Of a stretch of DNA of 64,000 nt, positions 1-12,844 are shown in pieces. The notes under the pieces are model-generated. The model searched no databases and had not been told where the DNA came from. It saw nothing but the letters and a program-made list of their open reading frames with translations. Each line of letters opens with the position of its first letter. Position 1 is the stretch's first letter. This stretch comes from Bettongia penicillata ogilbyi (Eukaryota > Chordata > Mammalia > Diprotodontia > Potoroidae): positions 3,939,175 to 4,003,174 of the forward strand of contig JAJHZJ010000699.1 in NCBI GenBank assembly GCA_023548195.1, in the 5' to 3' direction. Made by a program: the position numbers and the translations under genes.

Positions 1-1261
1 GATGGATTCACTTGCGACCTGGGTCACCTCAATCGCAAGGAAGAAATTTTTAGCTGCTTGTTCAATGAAGTGACTTCTAAAAATGGAAATAGGGACTGAA
101 AGAATTTCATTCTACTTCAAAGTTCTTTAACAGGGTTTGGGGCTAAATCTATATTTTTATTAGGTTGAATCTCTGGTCTTTTGATGTTGATGCTACAGTG
201 CATCTCAATTGCAGGAAGACACTTGGTGTGATCAAAGACTGGTGATGGTGGGGCCACATTGGCAATTCCACAGACCAAACAAGTTTGGAGTCAAGGAGGA
301 ATAGACTTTGTCTTTAGAAACAAAAAACTGATTTTGGGTCACCAATCCCCATCAAATTTTGGAAGAGGAAAGTTTATGTTCACTTTAGGGCTTTGCCAAA
401 AACCATTGCCTTTTATAGTATTGGTCCCAGATTTCACCCACCGGAACCTAGCTAGACCCACTAATTAGGGAGACATGTAGAGGTGTATGGTCATTTTCCC
501 ATTAGAGAGAATGAATTTAGCATAGATAATGGATACCCTATATGAATATTAGGGAAAGAAAGGATATTAATGCAGCGATCTCTCGTAAATCTAAAGTAGC
601 ACTAGGATCTTTCTCCTTCTTTACACAGAAATGGAAACTCAGGAAGGGAGTAACAACTTTTAACGAAATGTCCTTGACTTTAATAATACCATGAAACCCA
701 CTGAAGTTAAGAGTGATTTGGTTTTTCCTGAGCTTGGTAAAGGAAATGACCTTTGGACCTTTCAGTAACTTCTTATCAAGGGTATTAAAAATACAGTTTT
801 AAAACAAAGCAAATAAAAATAAAGCAAAGGTGTAAAAACCCCAGTTAAAGGGGGAGGGGTGATACTCTGAGTGATAAATGTTCTCTGACTAGGGGAGGTT
901 TTCCTTTTCAGTAAAAGGGAAAACTTCCCATGGGTCAGGGTCTCTGGTGGATAGGATGACAAACCCAACATCCATGAGGTCCAATAGCATTAAGGTGGTA
1001 TAAAGTATGTCCCATTTTCCCATGGAGATTGCTAATATCATTGTCTTTTCCAGTCCTCTCATGGCGAATATATAGGATAGGAGAAGGCTATGAAGGGGCT
1101 GAGGGATATCAAAGCAAAAATATCATGAAAGAGTATGAGGAATAGGTTTCACACGAGTGCTGTATATTCAAGCATCCTTTTCTTGAGTCTTGATTGAAGT
1201 TGGGGTGGTCAGCAGCACCTGGAACAGACCTGTCAAGTGGGCTGAGTTTCTCTCGTCTGCT
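1..1261 (-). other. Sequence downstream of ERV integrase, possibly decayed env
   Basis: In provirus orientation this stretch follows the integrase, so env would start here and run off the window. A minus-strand open frame at 762-971 shows no Env motif I can recognise. No LTR is visible. I call it ERV-associated by position only. Confidence 0.3.
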
Positions 1262-3960
1262 AGAAGTTACTGATGTAGACCTTGTTTTTCAAGCGTAAAT
1301 AATGGAGTAAGAAGTTCAAAGGTCCAGCCTGCACTGCTGCTCCTGAGTCATGGAGTTCGTTCAACCTATTTTGTAGTTCCTGTATATAGGAATGAGCAGA
1401 GATATCTCCTCCAGTAAGGATGTATACACTGGGGGTGGGGTAGGGAAGGTCTGCCATGGATACGGGGTGGGGTGCCCAAAAAACATTTCAAAAGGAGATA
1501 TATGTAATTCACCCTCTTGGTCTACTGCATAGATGGGACAAGACAAGAGGAAGGACATCAGATCATTTCAGATGGGTCTCAGTACGCAACTTGCCAAGCA
1601 TAGTTTTCAGCTTCCCATTCATACATTCAACTTGGCCCAAGTTTTGGGGGTGGTAGGACATATGGAATTTGGGGAAAACTCCCAAGCAGGAGCAGACCTG
1701 AGATAGATGTGGGCCAGAACAGAGTCAGTAAAGTTGGTGCCCTTGTCAGAATCACTGCATGTCAGTGGACCAAAACAGGGAAGCTTAGCAACAAATCCAG
1801 CTGCTGCTCGAGTGCCAGGAGAATTCTCCATCCACTCCGTGAGTTGGTCAACAATAACAGGACAGAGTTCATCATAGCCACACTTGGGCATATAAATGGA
1901 ATTAATTTGCAAATGTTCAAAAGACTAGGGGATGTCCAACATAGGCAAAAGCACAAAAGGCATGCTGATTATACATGTCTGGCAAATAGGGCAAGAGGTA
2001 TATATGGGGTAGCTACATGAGTGACATCTACAGCAACCCAAATCTTCCTTATTGAATTCACAAAATACGCCCCTCCTCCACTTATGAATACACAGACATA
2101 CCTGATGATAGATACTGCAGGGAAGGAGTGGTTTGTCCCTTTCAGTTACCCACACACCAGCAACTTTTAGCTTGACGCTTGTATTCACTTCTCAGTTCCA
2201 GAGTCATCACAGGAAAGGGATATTGTCATCACAAGAAGCAGAGATTAAAAATACGTACACAGACTTCCAGGGCAGAGAGTTTTGCCATTGTGCCAACTTG
2301 TTCATTTCCTTGTGAAATAGGGTCAGTTCCACTAGAGTAGGCAGAGCAACAGACAATGGTTAGGGCAGCAGGGAGTTTCAGAGCAGATAAGAGACCTTGA
2401 TAAAATCTGCATTTGCAATGTCCTTCCCAGCAGAAGTAAAAAACCCATCTGTAACCAAGGCATGCCAACAGCATGACAGATACCAAATGAATAGCATGAA
2501 TCAGTATAAATTGTGGGGCTTTTTGTTTGTCAAGGAGATATGCCTGGGTAAGGGCTATGAGCTCAGCGGCTTGCATGCTGAGACTAGAAAGCAGTGAAGC
2601 CATCCAGATAGTGTCATAATCAGAAAGAATGGCAGCACCAATATGGCAAGAGCATCACTCATAAAAGAGGACCCTTCAGAATATGTAATCAGGATTGTGG
2701 AAAGGGGTATCTGAAAGGGGTTTTTCAGCCATGTCCACTATTAAGGTACACTAATGTAGTGGTTCCCCAGAGACTGGCATATCAGGGAGCAACGTGGCAG
2801 GATTAGGAGGGCACATTGCTTGAGAGTGATATTTCCTTTGCTACCTCCTATTTGGCAAATCTCTGACCTGAAAAGACCTGAGTTCAGTGACAATGTAAGA
2901 TGGTCTTAACTTCATAGGGACACTGCACTATTAAGGGGTACCTCAAAACCTTATCATAAGCCTTGTCTACCAAAAGAGTGGTGGCAGCTAGAATCAAACT
3001 GGGCAAAATAATAAGCTACTTTGCTCATGTATAAAAAGAGAAAAGTACTTACTGTAATCCGGGAGCCTCAATGTAGGTGCCAAGAACAGGACTTCTTTAA
3101 GGTTTGCAAAGGTAGAGGGATGTTGGTTGTCAAGGTGCAAAGGTTCCAGAACAGAGTCTTTAGTTAGAGAGAAAAGGGGCTTGGTAATGTTACTAAATGA
3201 AGGAATCTACTTCCTGCACTATACAGCTGTTCCAAGGATGATGCACATCTGCTGCTTAGTGATGAGCAATGTTGCTGGATAGTCTGAATGCATTTAGAAG
3301 AGACAGAACAAGCTTCAGCAGCTAAAATAAACCCCAAATATTCCACTTGTGGAAGGTATCACTGGACTTTATGGTCCCTTTGATGAACCTCAAGCAATAG
3401 ATGATGACTGTCTTCCCAACAAACTTCAGCATCTGGAGCAACTAGAAGCAGATCATTCGCCAAACTGGACCGAGTTAGTGCCCTTAAAAGTGATGTAAGC
3501 CAAATCTACTGTAAAATTTGAGAGAACAGAATGGGGCTCTCTACACAGATGAGTCCATAGCCATTGTAAATTCTTCAAGGTAAAAGCAAACAAGTGCTGG
3601 AAATCTGAGTAAATGGAGATTGTAAAAAATGCTGAGCAAAGATCTATCACCATAAAACAGGTAACCTCACAAGGAACTGAAGAAATGGTGGTATCTTAAA
3701 CACTTGAATACCACAGGATGTCTAGGTATAACATAAACATTAATAGCATGCTATATGCTGGTCATTGGGAGCTGGCATTGGTTTCTTAACAGGGAGGGTC
3801 AGCATGTGGCATGGATATTTGCAAAGCACAATGATACCTTTGCTTCTTAAAGTGTCAAGGAAGAGTGAAATGTCCTCAATAGTCTTCCTGGATAAGGGGT
3901 ACTGAGAGACAGATGGTGAAGGGTTCCCCTTAACTTTAATGGTAATAGGATGACAGATTT
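1262..3960 (-). mobile_element. Class I (gammaretrovirus-like) ERV pol remnant
   Basis: Minus-strand reading frames match gammaretroviral Pol in the expected order. RT lies at about 2.9-3.96 kb; VIDLCSAFF stands where gammaretroviral RTs have a VLDL-DAFF motif. RNase H is at about 2.2-2.65 kb (AELIALTQA). The integrase core is at about 1.6-2.2 kb (SDSDKGTNFT around a catalytic Asp). The integrase C-terminal part is at 1.26-1.56 kb (PTPPPVYTSLLEE). The matches jump between frames and meet stops, so the copy is dead. gag and a 5' LTR should lie above 4 kb, but I could not recognise them. Class I is inferred from motif style and not from a tree. Confidence 0.82.
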
Positions 3961-4377
3961 TAAGAGTCCTGTACCTGAAAGCAAGGAGACCCGTAGGGAG
4001 TTGGGGATGTCAGAAGAAATGCTAAAAGCATCCCTGAAAGTCTCTTGGACATTCTGAATGAGAATGAGGAATAAGCAGAGGGAATCCTTAGGCAGTTGTG
4101 ACAGAGAACCATCCAGAGAATAGGAAATAAAAATCCTAAATTTGCGTCAGAGATCATGCCCCAACAGATTCACCAGGGATTTCCTGGGTGGGAGAGGGAG
4201 GAGTGTTCAACAGAAAGGACAGTAGAAAAAATAAAATGGGAAAGGCCTGGAACAATCAGAGGCTTTCGCAAAACTCTGGTTATATTTAAAGATCCCATAC
4301 AGACACATTCAGAGTTAGGTTTACTCATTAGTAGCAAATTAGAGGTACTGGTATCCAGAAAGTCTTAAGTTACTAGA

Positions 4378-4625
4378 GTGCTGGGCCTGGAGTCAGAAAG
4401 ACCTGAGTTCAAATGCAGTCTCAGACACATATGAGCTCGTGTGACTTTGGGGAAATGATTTAATCTCTGTTTGCCTCAGTTTCACCAACTGTAAAATGGG
4501 GATAATAATAGGACCTACCTCCCAAAACTATTTTGAGGCTCAAATGAGATATTTTTAAAGTGCTTACTTAGCACAGTGGCAGCTGGCACATAGTAAGTAT
4601 TACATAAATGCTAGCTATTCTTATT
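4378..4625 (+). repeat. THER1/MIR-type SINE
   Basis: A tRNA-derived SINE head (AGTCAGAAAGACCTGAGTTC) is followed by the MIR-style core (GCCTCAGTTTCACCAACTG, AAAATGGGGATAATAATAGG) and a CACATAGTAAGTATTACATAAATG 3' end. It is inserted on the 5' side of the ERV pol remnant. Confidence 0.85.
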
Positions 4626-4639
4626 AATGAGGTCAATGG

Positions 4640-5320
4640 AAAGGGGACTATCCAAAAAGAATAATAAAGGGAATAGAAGAAGGTTGTAGCATTTTTTAAA
4701 TGCACAGAAAGGAGTTCAGAAGGAAACAGACATGCGAGAGTACTTTGAAACAATCACTGAATTTTTGATATAATGATAAAAATTTTTGATAAAATTTTTG
4801 ATAAAAAATGAAAGCTGCGTGTAATAGAAATTTGTAGTTTCATGTTAAAACTCTTTGGTTCTTCCATGTATATATTTGTTAAGTACATGGCACAAAGCTC
4901 TGGTCTCCCTCTCCTAACCCACATATGCACCAACAGGTAAGGTCTCCAGAGGAGAGCAATGCCTGACCACATCTCTTTTTAGGGGTTCTAGCGATAACCC
5001 CGAGGAGTTACAGAGAATGACCACAGCCACCACCAACACCACCACCACAACCCCTACTCCCAGTGGAGTAGGCAGATGAGAACAATGTATTTCAATAGTC
5101 ACTAAGGTAGCTATGAACGCGTATGAATGCTATGAGCTTGTTCCGACATCAAAGGTGCCAAGGTTATTCACTGCATTCCAGGCCATCACCAATGGTCTTG
5201 ACTTAGATCCCACCGGAAGAGTGAGGCTGACTACCTTGTGCAATTCTGCCTCACTTAAATCCAATTTACACACTAGTCAAGACATTACCCCATGAGGTCC
5301 TTGCTCCTCTTCTAAAGGAA
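4640..5320. other. Unassigned sequence, possibly ERV 5' region
   Basis: No gene or recognisable repeat. It lies on the gag/5'-LTR side of the ERV pol remnant, but no nucleocapsid zinc knuckle or protease motif is visible. A CCACCACCAACACC-type stretch near 5.03 kb is low-complexity. Confidence 0.3.
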
Positions 5321-5374
5321 TTCAAGTCTCTATTCTGGTATGTTCTCAGTATCAGTTATCCATTCTCTTCTAAT

Positions 5375-5470
5375 GAGTGATACAAGCAAACAAGCATTCA
5401 TTAAGTGTCTACTATGTGCCAGGCATTGTGCGAAAGGCTTTAAAAATATTATCTCCTTGAGTCCTGTGAA
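5375..5470. repeat. L2/MIR-related 3'-end fragment
   Basis: CATTCATTAAGTGTCTACTATGTGCCAGGCATTGTGC matches the widespread mammalian L2/MIR-like 3'-end motif. Only about 100 bp is recognisable. Confidence 0.55.
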
Positions 5471-5757
5471 AAGAAGGAAAGGCACAGATGTTTCTGATGG
5501 GTACAGTTTTCTCAAGCTTCAGCAAGCAAACTGAGTCTAAAAGTAAAGCATTCTAGTGCTAGCCTTCGTAAGTAGAAAATGGTAGTTCCCTTTGTACTTG
5601 ATGGGGATGAACTGCAGGCCAACAGAAAAAGGTGACATGAGAGTAGAGTGATAACTGGCAGCTGACATTTCCAAACCAACACTCAAAACAGAATCTATAT
5701 CTGAAAATTGACTGGTAAATACCACTTCTACTCCTATCCCTTCACCTACCCAAATCA

Positions 5758-5761
5758 AAAT

Positions 5762-5794
<33 letters not shown>

Positions 5795-5812
5795 TATATA
5801 TACATACTATTT
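5758..5812. repeat. (CATA)n/(TA)n microsatellite
   Basis: About six CATA units run directly into a (TA)n tract. Confidence 0.9.
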
Positions 5813-5819
5813 CATGAAA

Positions 5820-6690
5820 ATTGTCTTTGTTACTCATAATTTCTCTAGCACATTAAATATTAGCTGTATTGCATTATTGCATCAACTGATAATTCACAGC
5901 TTTAAAAGAACTTACTCAAAATCCTGACAAAGTCTACTCATTCAAAAACACAGATTATTTCTCTTCCTGGTGATATTGTGGCACCTTTCATTTACTACAA
6001 GCTTTTTTAGCAAAGTGAACATAACTCTTCATCTAGAATGAACAAGATTTGTTCAGGAAAAGAATTGCTGCTTTTCAAAATTTCTCCTCCTATCCTCTAC
6101 AGAGTTAGTTCTGAATCATACTCGGATATAGGAAGGCTTTTATTAGCAACTTAACAGTAAGCTATATTTAAGCAGTTCCATTAAGCAGCTAATTAAGAAT
6201 GTTTTCCTAACTACTCACACAACAGGTTCAAACTAGATAAATCAGCTGTATGCAGGTCATTTCTGGGAAATAATAAAGTAGAACATATCAAGATGTCATA
6301 TAACAGCTCTGATGATGTTACCAGTATTCTTTTTATGAGGGAAATTATTATTTTACTACTACATCAATAACCAATTGGTATCCAGGCTTTTCTCCTATGT
6401 TTCTTTATTGAGACCCAGCTCCTGTGGAAGGTCAGCTTCTGAAGGACATGACTGAGTAAGATTCTCTAATCCTCAAGGAACATACTCTTGGGCTGGATCC
6501 CACCCAACTAGGAAATCAACCTTACTTCTTGTTAGAGTGCAAAGAGAATCCAGTCTAGACTAATTCCTACCTAGAGGAGAACAGCTCCTGTCCTTGTACC
6601 CCTCCATTAGAGTTTACGATGACCTGGCTCATGAAGGAGAATACCAACCAGAGTGACCTGGATGGAGATGGGTTCCCCTGTCCAGGCTGT
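5820..6690. other. Intergenic, nothing recognised
   Basis: AT-rich sequence with no open frame of note, no repeat I recognise and no RNA gene. Confidence 0.4.
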
Positions 6691-6699
6691 TGGATGTAC

Positions 6700-6838
6700 A
6701 GTCCTAAATATTTTTGTGCATCCTTAGAGTTTGTTTTGCTTAATCCTTAATCTATCTTCCCTCTACATCTTCCTCTGCACCTCTCCCCTTTCCCTCCTAT
6801 TTTCCTATTGAGTGAAATGAATTTTTGTACCCAAATTG

Positions 6839-6874
<36 letters not shown>

Positions 6875-9092
6875 ATGTGTGTGTGCGTGTGTGTATTCTT
6901 CCTTCTTTTGGCCTGTTTAGATGACAGCAAGGTCGGAGTGTCAGTCACTCCCTGCACCTCCATCTCCTTGAATAGATATCTACTTGTCCACTCTGATTAT
7001 ATGAGATAATTTTCCCTAATCTTCCTTTCTCTCCTCCCTACAAAATATTGCTCTTCCACTCTCTCTTTCCATTCTTTTCTTAAAATCATAACGATAAAAC
7101 AGAACTTGTCTCAAAGCTTGTCTGTTTGGATTCCCTCTATCATCCCTGATGATGATAGGGTTCAGAAGAGACACATATATTCTCTCCCCTTATTTTAATG
7201 TAAGCAGTTTATCCTTGTTTACGCCTTTATCATTGTTCATTCATTTTTTCCTTTTTATGCTTCTTTTCACTCCCAGGTTTGAACTTCAAAGTTTCTACAG
7301 AGCTCTGTTTTGGTTTTATTCCTAACCAGGAATACTTAGAAATCATCTATTTCATTTTAAGTCCATGTTCCTCCCTGTAGTTTTGTGGGTAAGTTATTCT
7401 TGACCATACACCCATCTTCTTTTTGTCTTCTGGAATATTGTATTCCAAGCTCTTCACTGTTTTATAGAGATGACTCCTAAATCAATTATCCTGTCTGTGG
7501 CTCATTGGTACTTGAATTCTTTCCTTCTGATTGCTTGCAGTGTTTTTCCTTTGAGCTGGAAACTCTAGATTTGTGATGTGCCAGAGAATTGTCTTTTGGA
7601 GTTTCAGGAAGTGATAATTTCTACTTTGTCATATGGCTCTAAGATTTCTTGAATTAGAATGTCTATGTTCTTTTTTGCATAGTGGGTCATAGTGTGCAGA
7701 TGATCCACAGATCCTTAAACTTTTTCTCCTTGGTCCATTTTCTAAATCAGTTGTTTTTGCTGTGAGACACTTTACAGTTTCTTCCATTTTCAGCCTTTTA
7801 ACTTTGTTTTGATATTCCTTGTCTCACAAAGTTATTGGCTTCTATTTGGTCCACTCAAATATTCAGGGAATTTGTTGCTTCAGAAAGGTTTTTGTACCTC
7901 TTGTGCCAAGCTGTTAATTCACTTTCCAATTTTTCTTCTATAGCTCTCATTTCTTTTCCAATATTTTTTCCTCAAGTATTTTCATTTCATTTATAAAAAC
8001 ATTTTTAGCTCCTTAAAAAACCCTCTTGCCTTGTCTCTTTCAGGAATTCTAGTTGAGTTTGTGCCCAAGTTATGCATTGCTCATAGATGTTTTGGAGTAA
8101 TTCTCCTCTTCTGTGTGTCTTCAGCATCCCTGTCACCAAAATAGCTCACTAACGTGTAGTTCTTTTTAATCTTGGTCCCTCCTTTCAGCCTACTTTCTGA
8201 TTTTGGACTTGAAAGAGACCCTGCCCCATTTCTGGAGGGAAGTCTGAGCTGGTTCTGTTGCTGCTTTCTTGGGGTATTGAGTGTTGTGTTAATCTAGGAT
8301 CTCAGGAACAGACTGGAGATTTGCAAGCTTCCAGTGCTCCCAGTGAAGGAGTCTGATTCCGGGTAGTCATTGTTGCCCTCATGGTCTAAGCTACATAAAT
8401 TCTGGACCTGGGTTTGGGCCTGTGAAAGAGAAGACTGCCACTAAACTCTTCCCCTAGCATCATGCTCAAAAGCTCTGTTGGTTCAAAGTGGCAGAATTGT
8501 AAACTCCCCTTTGGTTTGAGTTTCTTGCCTTAGTCATTCCTCTTGAGGCTAGGCTAGATGCTAGAAGTGATGACCTATTTGTACTGAGGTCTGAGCCATA
8601 CCACCGCCATTGCTGATGCTATTTGTGGCTTCTGAAATTCCTCCTTTCTAGATACAATACCCAGCCCATGGTCTCCCTATGTGTGTGCAGGTCCCCCCTT
8701 TTCATTCAGTCCTGGATCTGTGACTCAGAACTGGGTAGTGAGCAACAAATCTACTGTTTAGCTGTGTCCCCAACGTGTTGCTCCAGTGTGGATCTATAGG
8801 TGCCTCAGTACAGGTCTGAGACTTCCTTTTGTGCTGATGTGCAGCTTCTCCTGGGGTGCTAGACAGCTCCTGCCTCTCACTGTTCTCAGTGTCTGCAGAC
8901 TTCTCAATCTGCCTTGCTGTGTCTGACCTGGGATGAACAAAAGCTTCATTATTTTCTGGATTTCTCCATCAAGATTTGGTCTGATGAATTCTACATATGC
9001 AGACATATGTTTGGAGCAGAAATCTGTTTGAAGGAAAAGAACTCGGCTGCATTGCTTCCTTCTACTCCATCCTCTTGGCTCTGTCCCCAGCA
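6700..9092 (-). mobile_element. Diverged half-L1 (HAL1)-like retrotransposon
   Basis: Collinear with the better HAL1 copy at 31.55-34.43 kb. The minus strand starts with the L1 5'-end motif GAGCCAAGAGGATGGAGTAG near 9.09 kb, then a degenerate 5' UTR. The ORF1 region follows at about 7.3-8.1 kb (TTCTGGAATATTGTATTCCAAG on plus matches the ORF1 C-terminal coding part). Next comes the same 3' region with a (TG)n tract. No ORF2-like sequence lies between ORF1 and the 3' region. The ORF is destroyed. The downstream boundary is approximate. Confidence 0.65.
6839..6894. repeat. (TG)n microsatellite
   Basis: Uninterrupted TG repeats, then imperfect ones, inside the HAL1-like element. The better HAL1 copy has a TG tract at the corresponding place (32465-32505). 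Confidence 0.9.
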
Positions 9093-9489
9093 CGTTTTTT
9101 GAATATTATTACTCTTGTACCTCCTAGGACAAATGTGTGGGTGGGTTAATAGCATCCTGTTGCCCTGTTTTCTTTACCTGCCTGAGATATATCTACAAAG
9201 TCCTTAAAAGGTCTCTTACGCAGCTACTGTAAAGTATTTCTTGTTCTTCTTCAGAGTTATTCTAGCCCTTATACCTTTTCCCCAACTCAGAAATAAGCAT
9301 TATACCTCCCTCCATTCCCTGCTCCTCTTTCTTCAGTTTTCTGAAGCTGGGACTGAACACTATGCCAGCTAGATTCCCATCATTTTCCACCATGAAAATT
9401 GTCTTGATAAACATAGAAAAACTCCAAAATCTTAGGGAGTACGGGAGGGTTGGGCACAAGCTCATGCCATAGATTGTTTATATTAGTAA

Positions 9490-9772
9490 TTTCAGTAAGA
9501 CATAAAAATAGCAGCTAGGTGTCACAGGGGGTAGAGTTCCAGGCCAGGAGTCAGAAAGACCTGAGTTCAAATTCAGCCTCAGACACTTACTAGCTAGTTG
9601 TGTGACTCTGGGCAAGTCATTTAACCCTATTTGCCTCAAATTTCTTCATCCATAAATGAGCTGGGAAATGCAATGGCAAACCATTCCAGAAACTTTGCCA
9701 AGAAAACCCCAAATGGGGTCACAAAGAGTCAGACACAACTGAACAGCAACTAAAAGACTAAAAAGAATTAGT
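9490..9772 (+). repeat. MAR1-type SINE with RTE-like 3' end
   Basis: tRNA-derived head (AGTCAGAAAGACCTGAGTTC), then TGTGACTCTGGGCAAGTCA. The 3' end reads AAACCATTCCAG, CCAAGAAAACCCCAAATGGG and GTCAGACACAACTGAACAGC. This tail resembles marsupial RTE 3' ends, which suggests RTE-driven mobilisation. Confidence 0.85.
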
Positions 9773-9774
9773 AA

Positions 9775-10120
9775 TACATATTATATGAAAGGTCAGATTA
9801 GATTGTGTTATCTATAAATCATAACAGAAAAATCTAACCATCTCAATAAGAAAAAAATATATAATGCAATGAGAAAAAAATACTGAAAATGAATTCAGTA
9901 GGATCACATAAGATTTACCTGCAAAAATAATTTGGCATTCTTATGGACAACCAATAAAAGAGCAAAAAATGAAAGAAAACATGTCATTTATGTTTAAAGC
10001 CATCAACTATTTAAGAATTAATCTATTTTGTATTCACATGACATATAAAAATAGCTATAAAGACCTTCCAACTATTCAGGTCTTCCTTTATTTGTCATTG
10101 TAATACTCACTGATGAATCA
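9775..10120 (+). mobile_element. L1 ORF2 fragment
   Basis: CTTATGGACAACCAATAAAAGAGCAAAAAATG and the following text match the plus-strand marsupial L1 ORF2 region just upstream of the one seen again at 11.93 kb. Truncated and decayed. Confidence 0.55.
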
Positions 10121-10292
10121 GACTAGGAAAGATAATATTACCTCCAGAATTAATTCACATATATTTAATATAGTGAGACAGCATGGTATGCCAGGGGAAA
10201 AAAACCTCAAAAAAAATCACAGAATTGTTTGGCCGATGAGAGAGCTACGGACCAGAAACGTTGTTAACTTGTCCAAGTTAACAAAATAGGGG

Positions 10293-11205
10293 TCCAGAGT
10301 TGCCATTTGTTTTTGGTCAGTCATGTCCAGCTCTTCATGACCTTATGGACTGTAGCCCCCTGGGTCCTTCTGTCTTCCACTATCTCCTGAAGTCTGTTCA
10401 TTGCTTCCATGACATCCTGTGAAATCCCCTTTTCCTTTTGCCTTCAATCTTTCCCAACATCAGGGTCTTTCCCAATGAGTCCTGTCTTCTCATTATGTGA
10501 CCAAAGTATTTCAAGCTTAAGCTTCAGTACTTGACCTTCCAATGAATAGCCTGAATTAATCTCAAGTATTGACTAATTTTATCTCCTTGTTGTTCAAGAG
10601 GCTCTCAAAAACCTTCACCAGCACCACAATTTGCAAGTATTCATTCTGTGGCACTCAGCTTTTCTTATAGGTCCACTTTCACCAGCATACATTGCTATTG
10701 GAAAAACCATAGCTTTGACTATATGGACTTTTGTTGGCAGGGTGATGTCTCTGCTTTTTAGCATGCTGTCCACATTTGCCATAGCTTTCCTTCCAAGGAG
10801 CAAGTCTTTTGAAATTTCGTGACTACAATCACTGTCTGCAGTGATCTTTGAGCCCAAGAACATAGAATCTGACACTGCTTCCATTTCTTCTCTATTTGCC
10901 AGGAAGTGATGGGACCAGTTGCCATGATCTCAGTTTTTTCATGTTAAACCTCAAGCCAACTTTTACATTCTCATCTTTTACCTTCATCAAGAGTCCTCTT
11001 AATTTTTCTACACTTTCTGCCATCAGAGTGGTATCCTCTTCATATCTGAGATTATTGACATTTCTCCCAGCAACCTTAATTCTGGCTTTTGATTTATTCA
11101 GTCTGGCATTGTGCACGATGTACTTTGAATATAAGTTAAAAAAAATAAAGTGGCAATAGACAGCTCTGTCATACTCCTTTTCCAATCTTAAACTAGTTAG
11201 TTGTT
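10293..11205 (-). mobile_element. BovB-like RTE retrotransposon, 5'-truncated
   Basis: Two minus-strand frames (10892-11242 and 10615-10884) carry RTE/BovB reverse transcriptase C-terminal sequence: IKVAGRNVNNLRY, TTLMAESVEKLRGLLMKVK, FLGSKITADSDCSHEI, LLLGRKAMANVDSMLKSRD, ITLPTKVHIVKAMVFPIAMY and the terminal KLWCW block. The RT catalytic box, normally YADD in this family, reads YEED here, so the first catalytic Asp is lost. The frames are offset by an indel. The 3' part continues to about 10.3 kb (plus GTCAGTCATGTCCAGCTCTT). Dead copy. Confidence 0.88.
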
Positions 11206-11930
11206 CCATATTTGGTTCTAACTGTTGTTTCTTGACCCACACATAGGTTCCTCAGGGCAGAAGTGAGATGATTTGGCATCCTGACTTCTCAGAACTTCCC
11301 TGCTGGGCTCTCTGATTGTTATACATCCGACCTTGATTCCTGCCCTAAAATTACCGTGGCTTGAATTCCTGGGTCCAATTGGAATTCTATCACCTATATC
11401 TGTTAATAGGAACAAACAAAATGAATCAAAACATAACCTCTCAGCCTTACCAGGTCTTGAGGTCACAGGGTAGAAGTAGAGAGGAAAGGAAGTTAGCTCA
11501 TCCTCCTACCCAGTCAGTTCATACCTTTGTACCCTTCATGCTCTCTGGACACTTATGGGCAAAGACAATGAGTATCCCAGTTTGGCAGTATTTAAAGTCA
11601 CAACCTATTCTAGGAACACAACCAATTGAAGCAGGCTACTTCCACCCACAGTATAGAGGAATATAAAATGTCTTGTCACAGAAGCAGCATGTTTCCATCT
11701 CAAGTGATTATATAGGTATGTACTAAGTCAAGGTCAGTCAAGTCAAATGATGCCCTGGTTTTACTTACATATACACACATATGGGACTGGCAGCAGATGA
11801 TACAGAGATAGTTTCAGAGCCAATTACATCTAGATCCAAATCCACCTTTGACACTGCTGACAATCAGACTCTATGCAAGTTACTTAACTTCTAAGATTCT
11901 AAGTTGAATGAAACCCAGCAGAAATGGCTA
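11206..11930. other. Unassigned, with a SINE-like stretch near 11.8 kb
   Basis: No gene recognised. The segment around 11790-11900 (TCAGAGCCAATTACATCTAG, then GCAAGTTACTTAACTTC) resembles a degraded tRNA-derived SINE. Confidence 0.4.
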
Positions 11931-12227
11931 GAAAGAAAAATTCTATTTAAAATAACTATGAAATATATAAAATTCTTGAGTCTATATACCAAGATATGCA
12001 TCCAAAGTCTGTGAATATATCTGTAAAACATTATTTATGAAATAAAGGCAATCATAAATAATTGGAGAAATATTAGTGGCTCCTTGAAAGGCTGAGCTAA
12101 AATTATTAAAATAGCAATACTACCTAAATTAATTTTACTTATTCAATCCCATATCAATAAAACTACCAGAAGAATTTATGGAGGTAGAAAAAATAATAAA
12201 ATTCATATAGAGGAAAAAGAGATCAAG

Positions 12228-12435
12228 AAAGCACTTTAAGATTTGCAAAGCACTTTAAATATTATTTCATTTTACCCTACCAACAAGCCTAGGAGGAAGG
12301 TGATATTATCCCCATTTTACATAGAAAGAAACTGAGGCACAAAAATGTTAAGTGACTTCTTCAGAGCCTCAAAGGCAATAAGGCTGGATTTTTTTCTTGC
12401 TTCCACATCCGATATTCTATTCACTACTCCACTGC
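12228..12435 (-). repeat. MIR-family SINE in L1
   Basis: Antisense MIR core: ATTATCCCCATTTTACATAG, then AAACTGAGGCAC and GTTAAGTGACTTC. It sits between two L1 ORF2 blocks. Confidence 0.75.
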
Positions 12436-12844
12436 AGGTGGAAGTAAGGTAACCTAGCAGTATTAAATCTCCAACTATGAAGGCAAAGCAATAGTCATTG
12501 AAACAAATTGGTATTGGTTAGGAAATAGAGAGGTTTACAAGCGATAACATTAGGTTCACATAAGATTAGGTTGGTAAGATTAAATACACATTTGACAGAA
12601 GTAAGTGATCATAATAGCCTAGTATTAGATAAGCCCAAAGACCTAATACTCAAGTAGCTATTCAAGTAAAGCCACAATATTTGAAAAAAACTATTGGGAA
12701 AATTGCACATCAGCCTGATAGAACTTAGATTTAGACCAACACTTCACACTGTGTATCAAGATTATCTCCAAATATACACATGACCTAAATATAAAAGGTA
12801 GCATCATAAACAAATAAAAAAGCAAAGAAATTAAATTGATTCAA

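Noticed and set aside
9490..9600. tRNA gene candidate in SINE heads
   Set aside because: tRNA-derived SINE promoters only; no complete cloverleaf.
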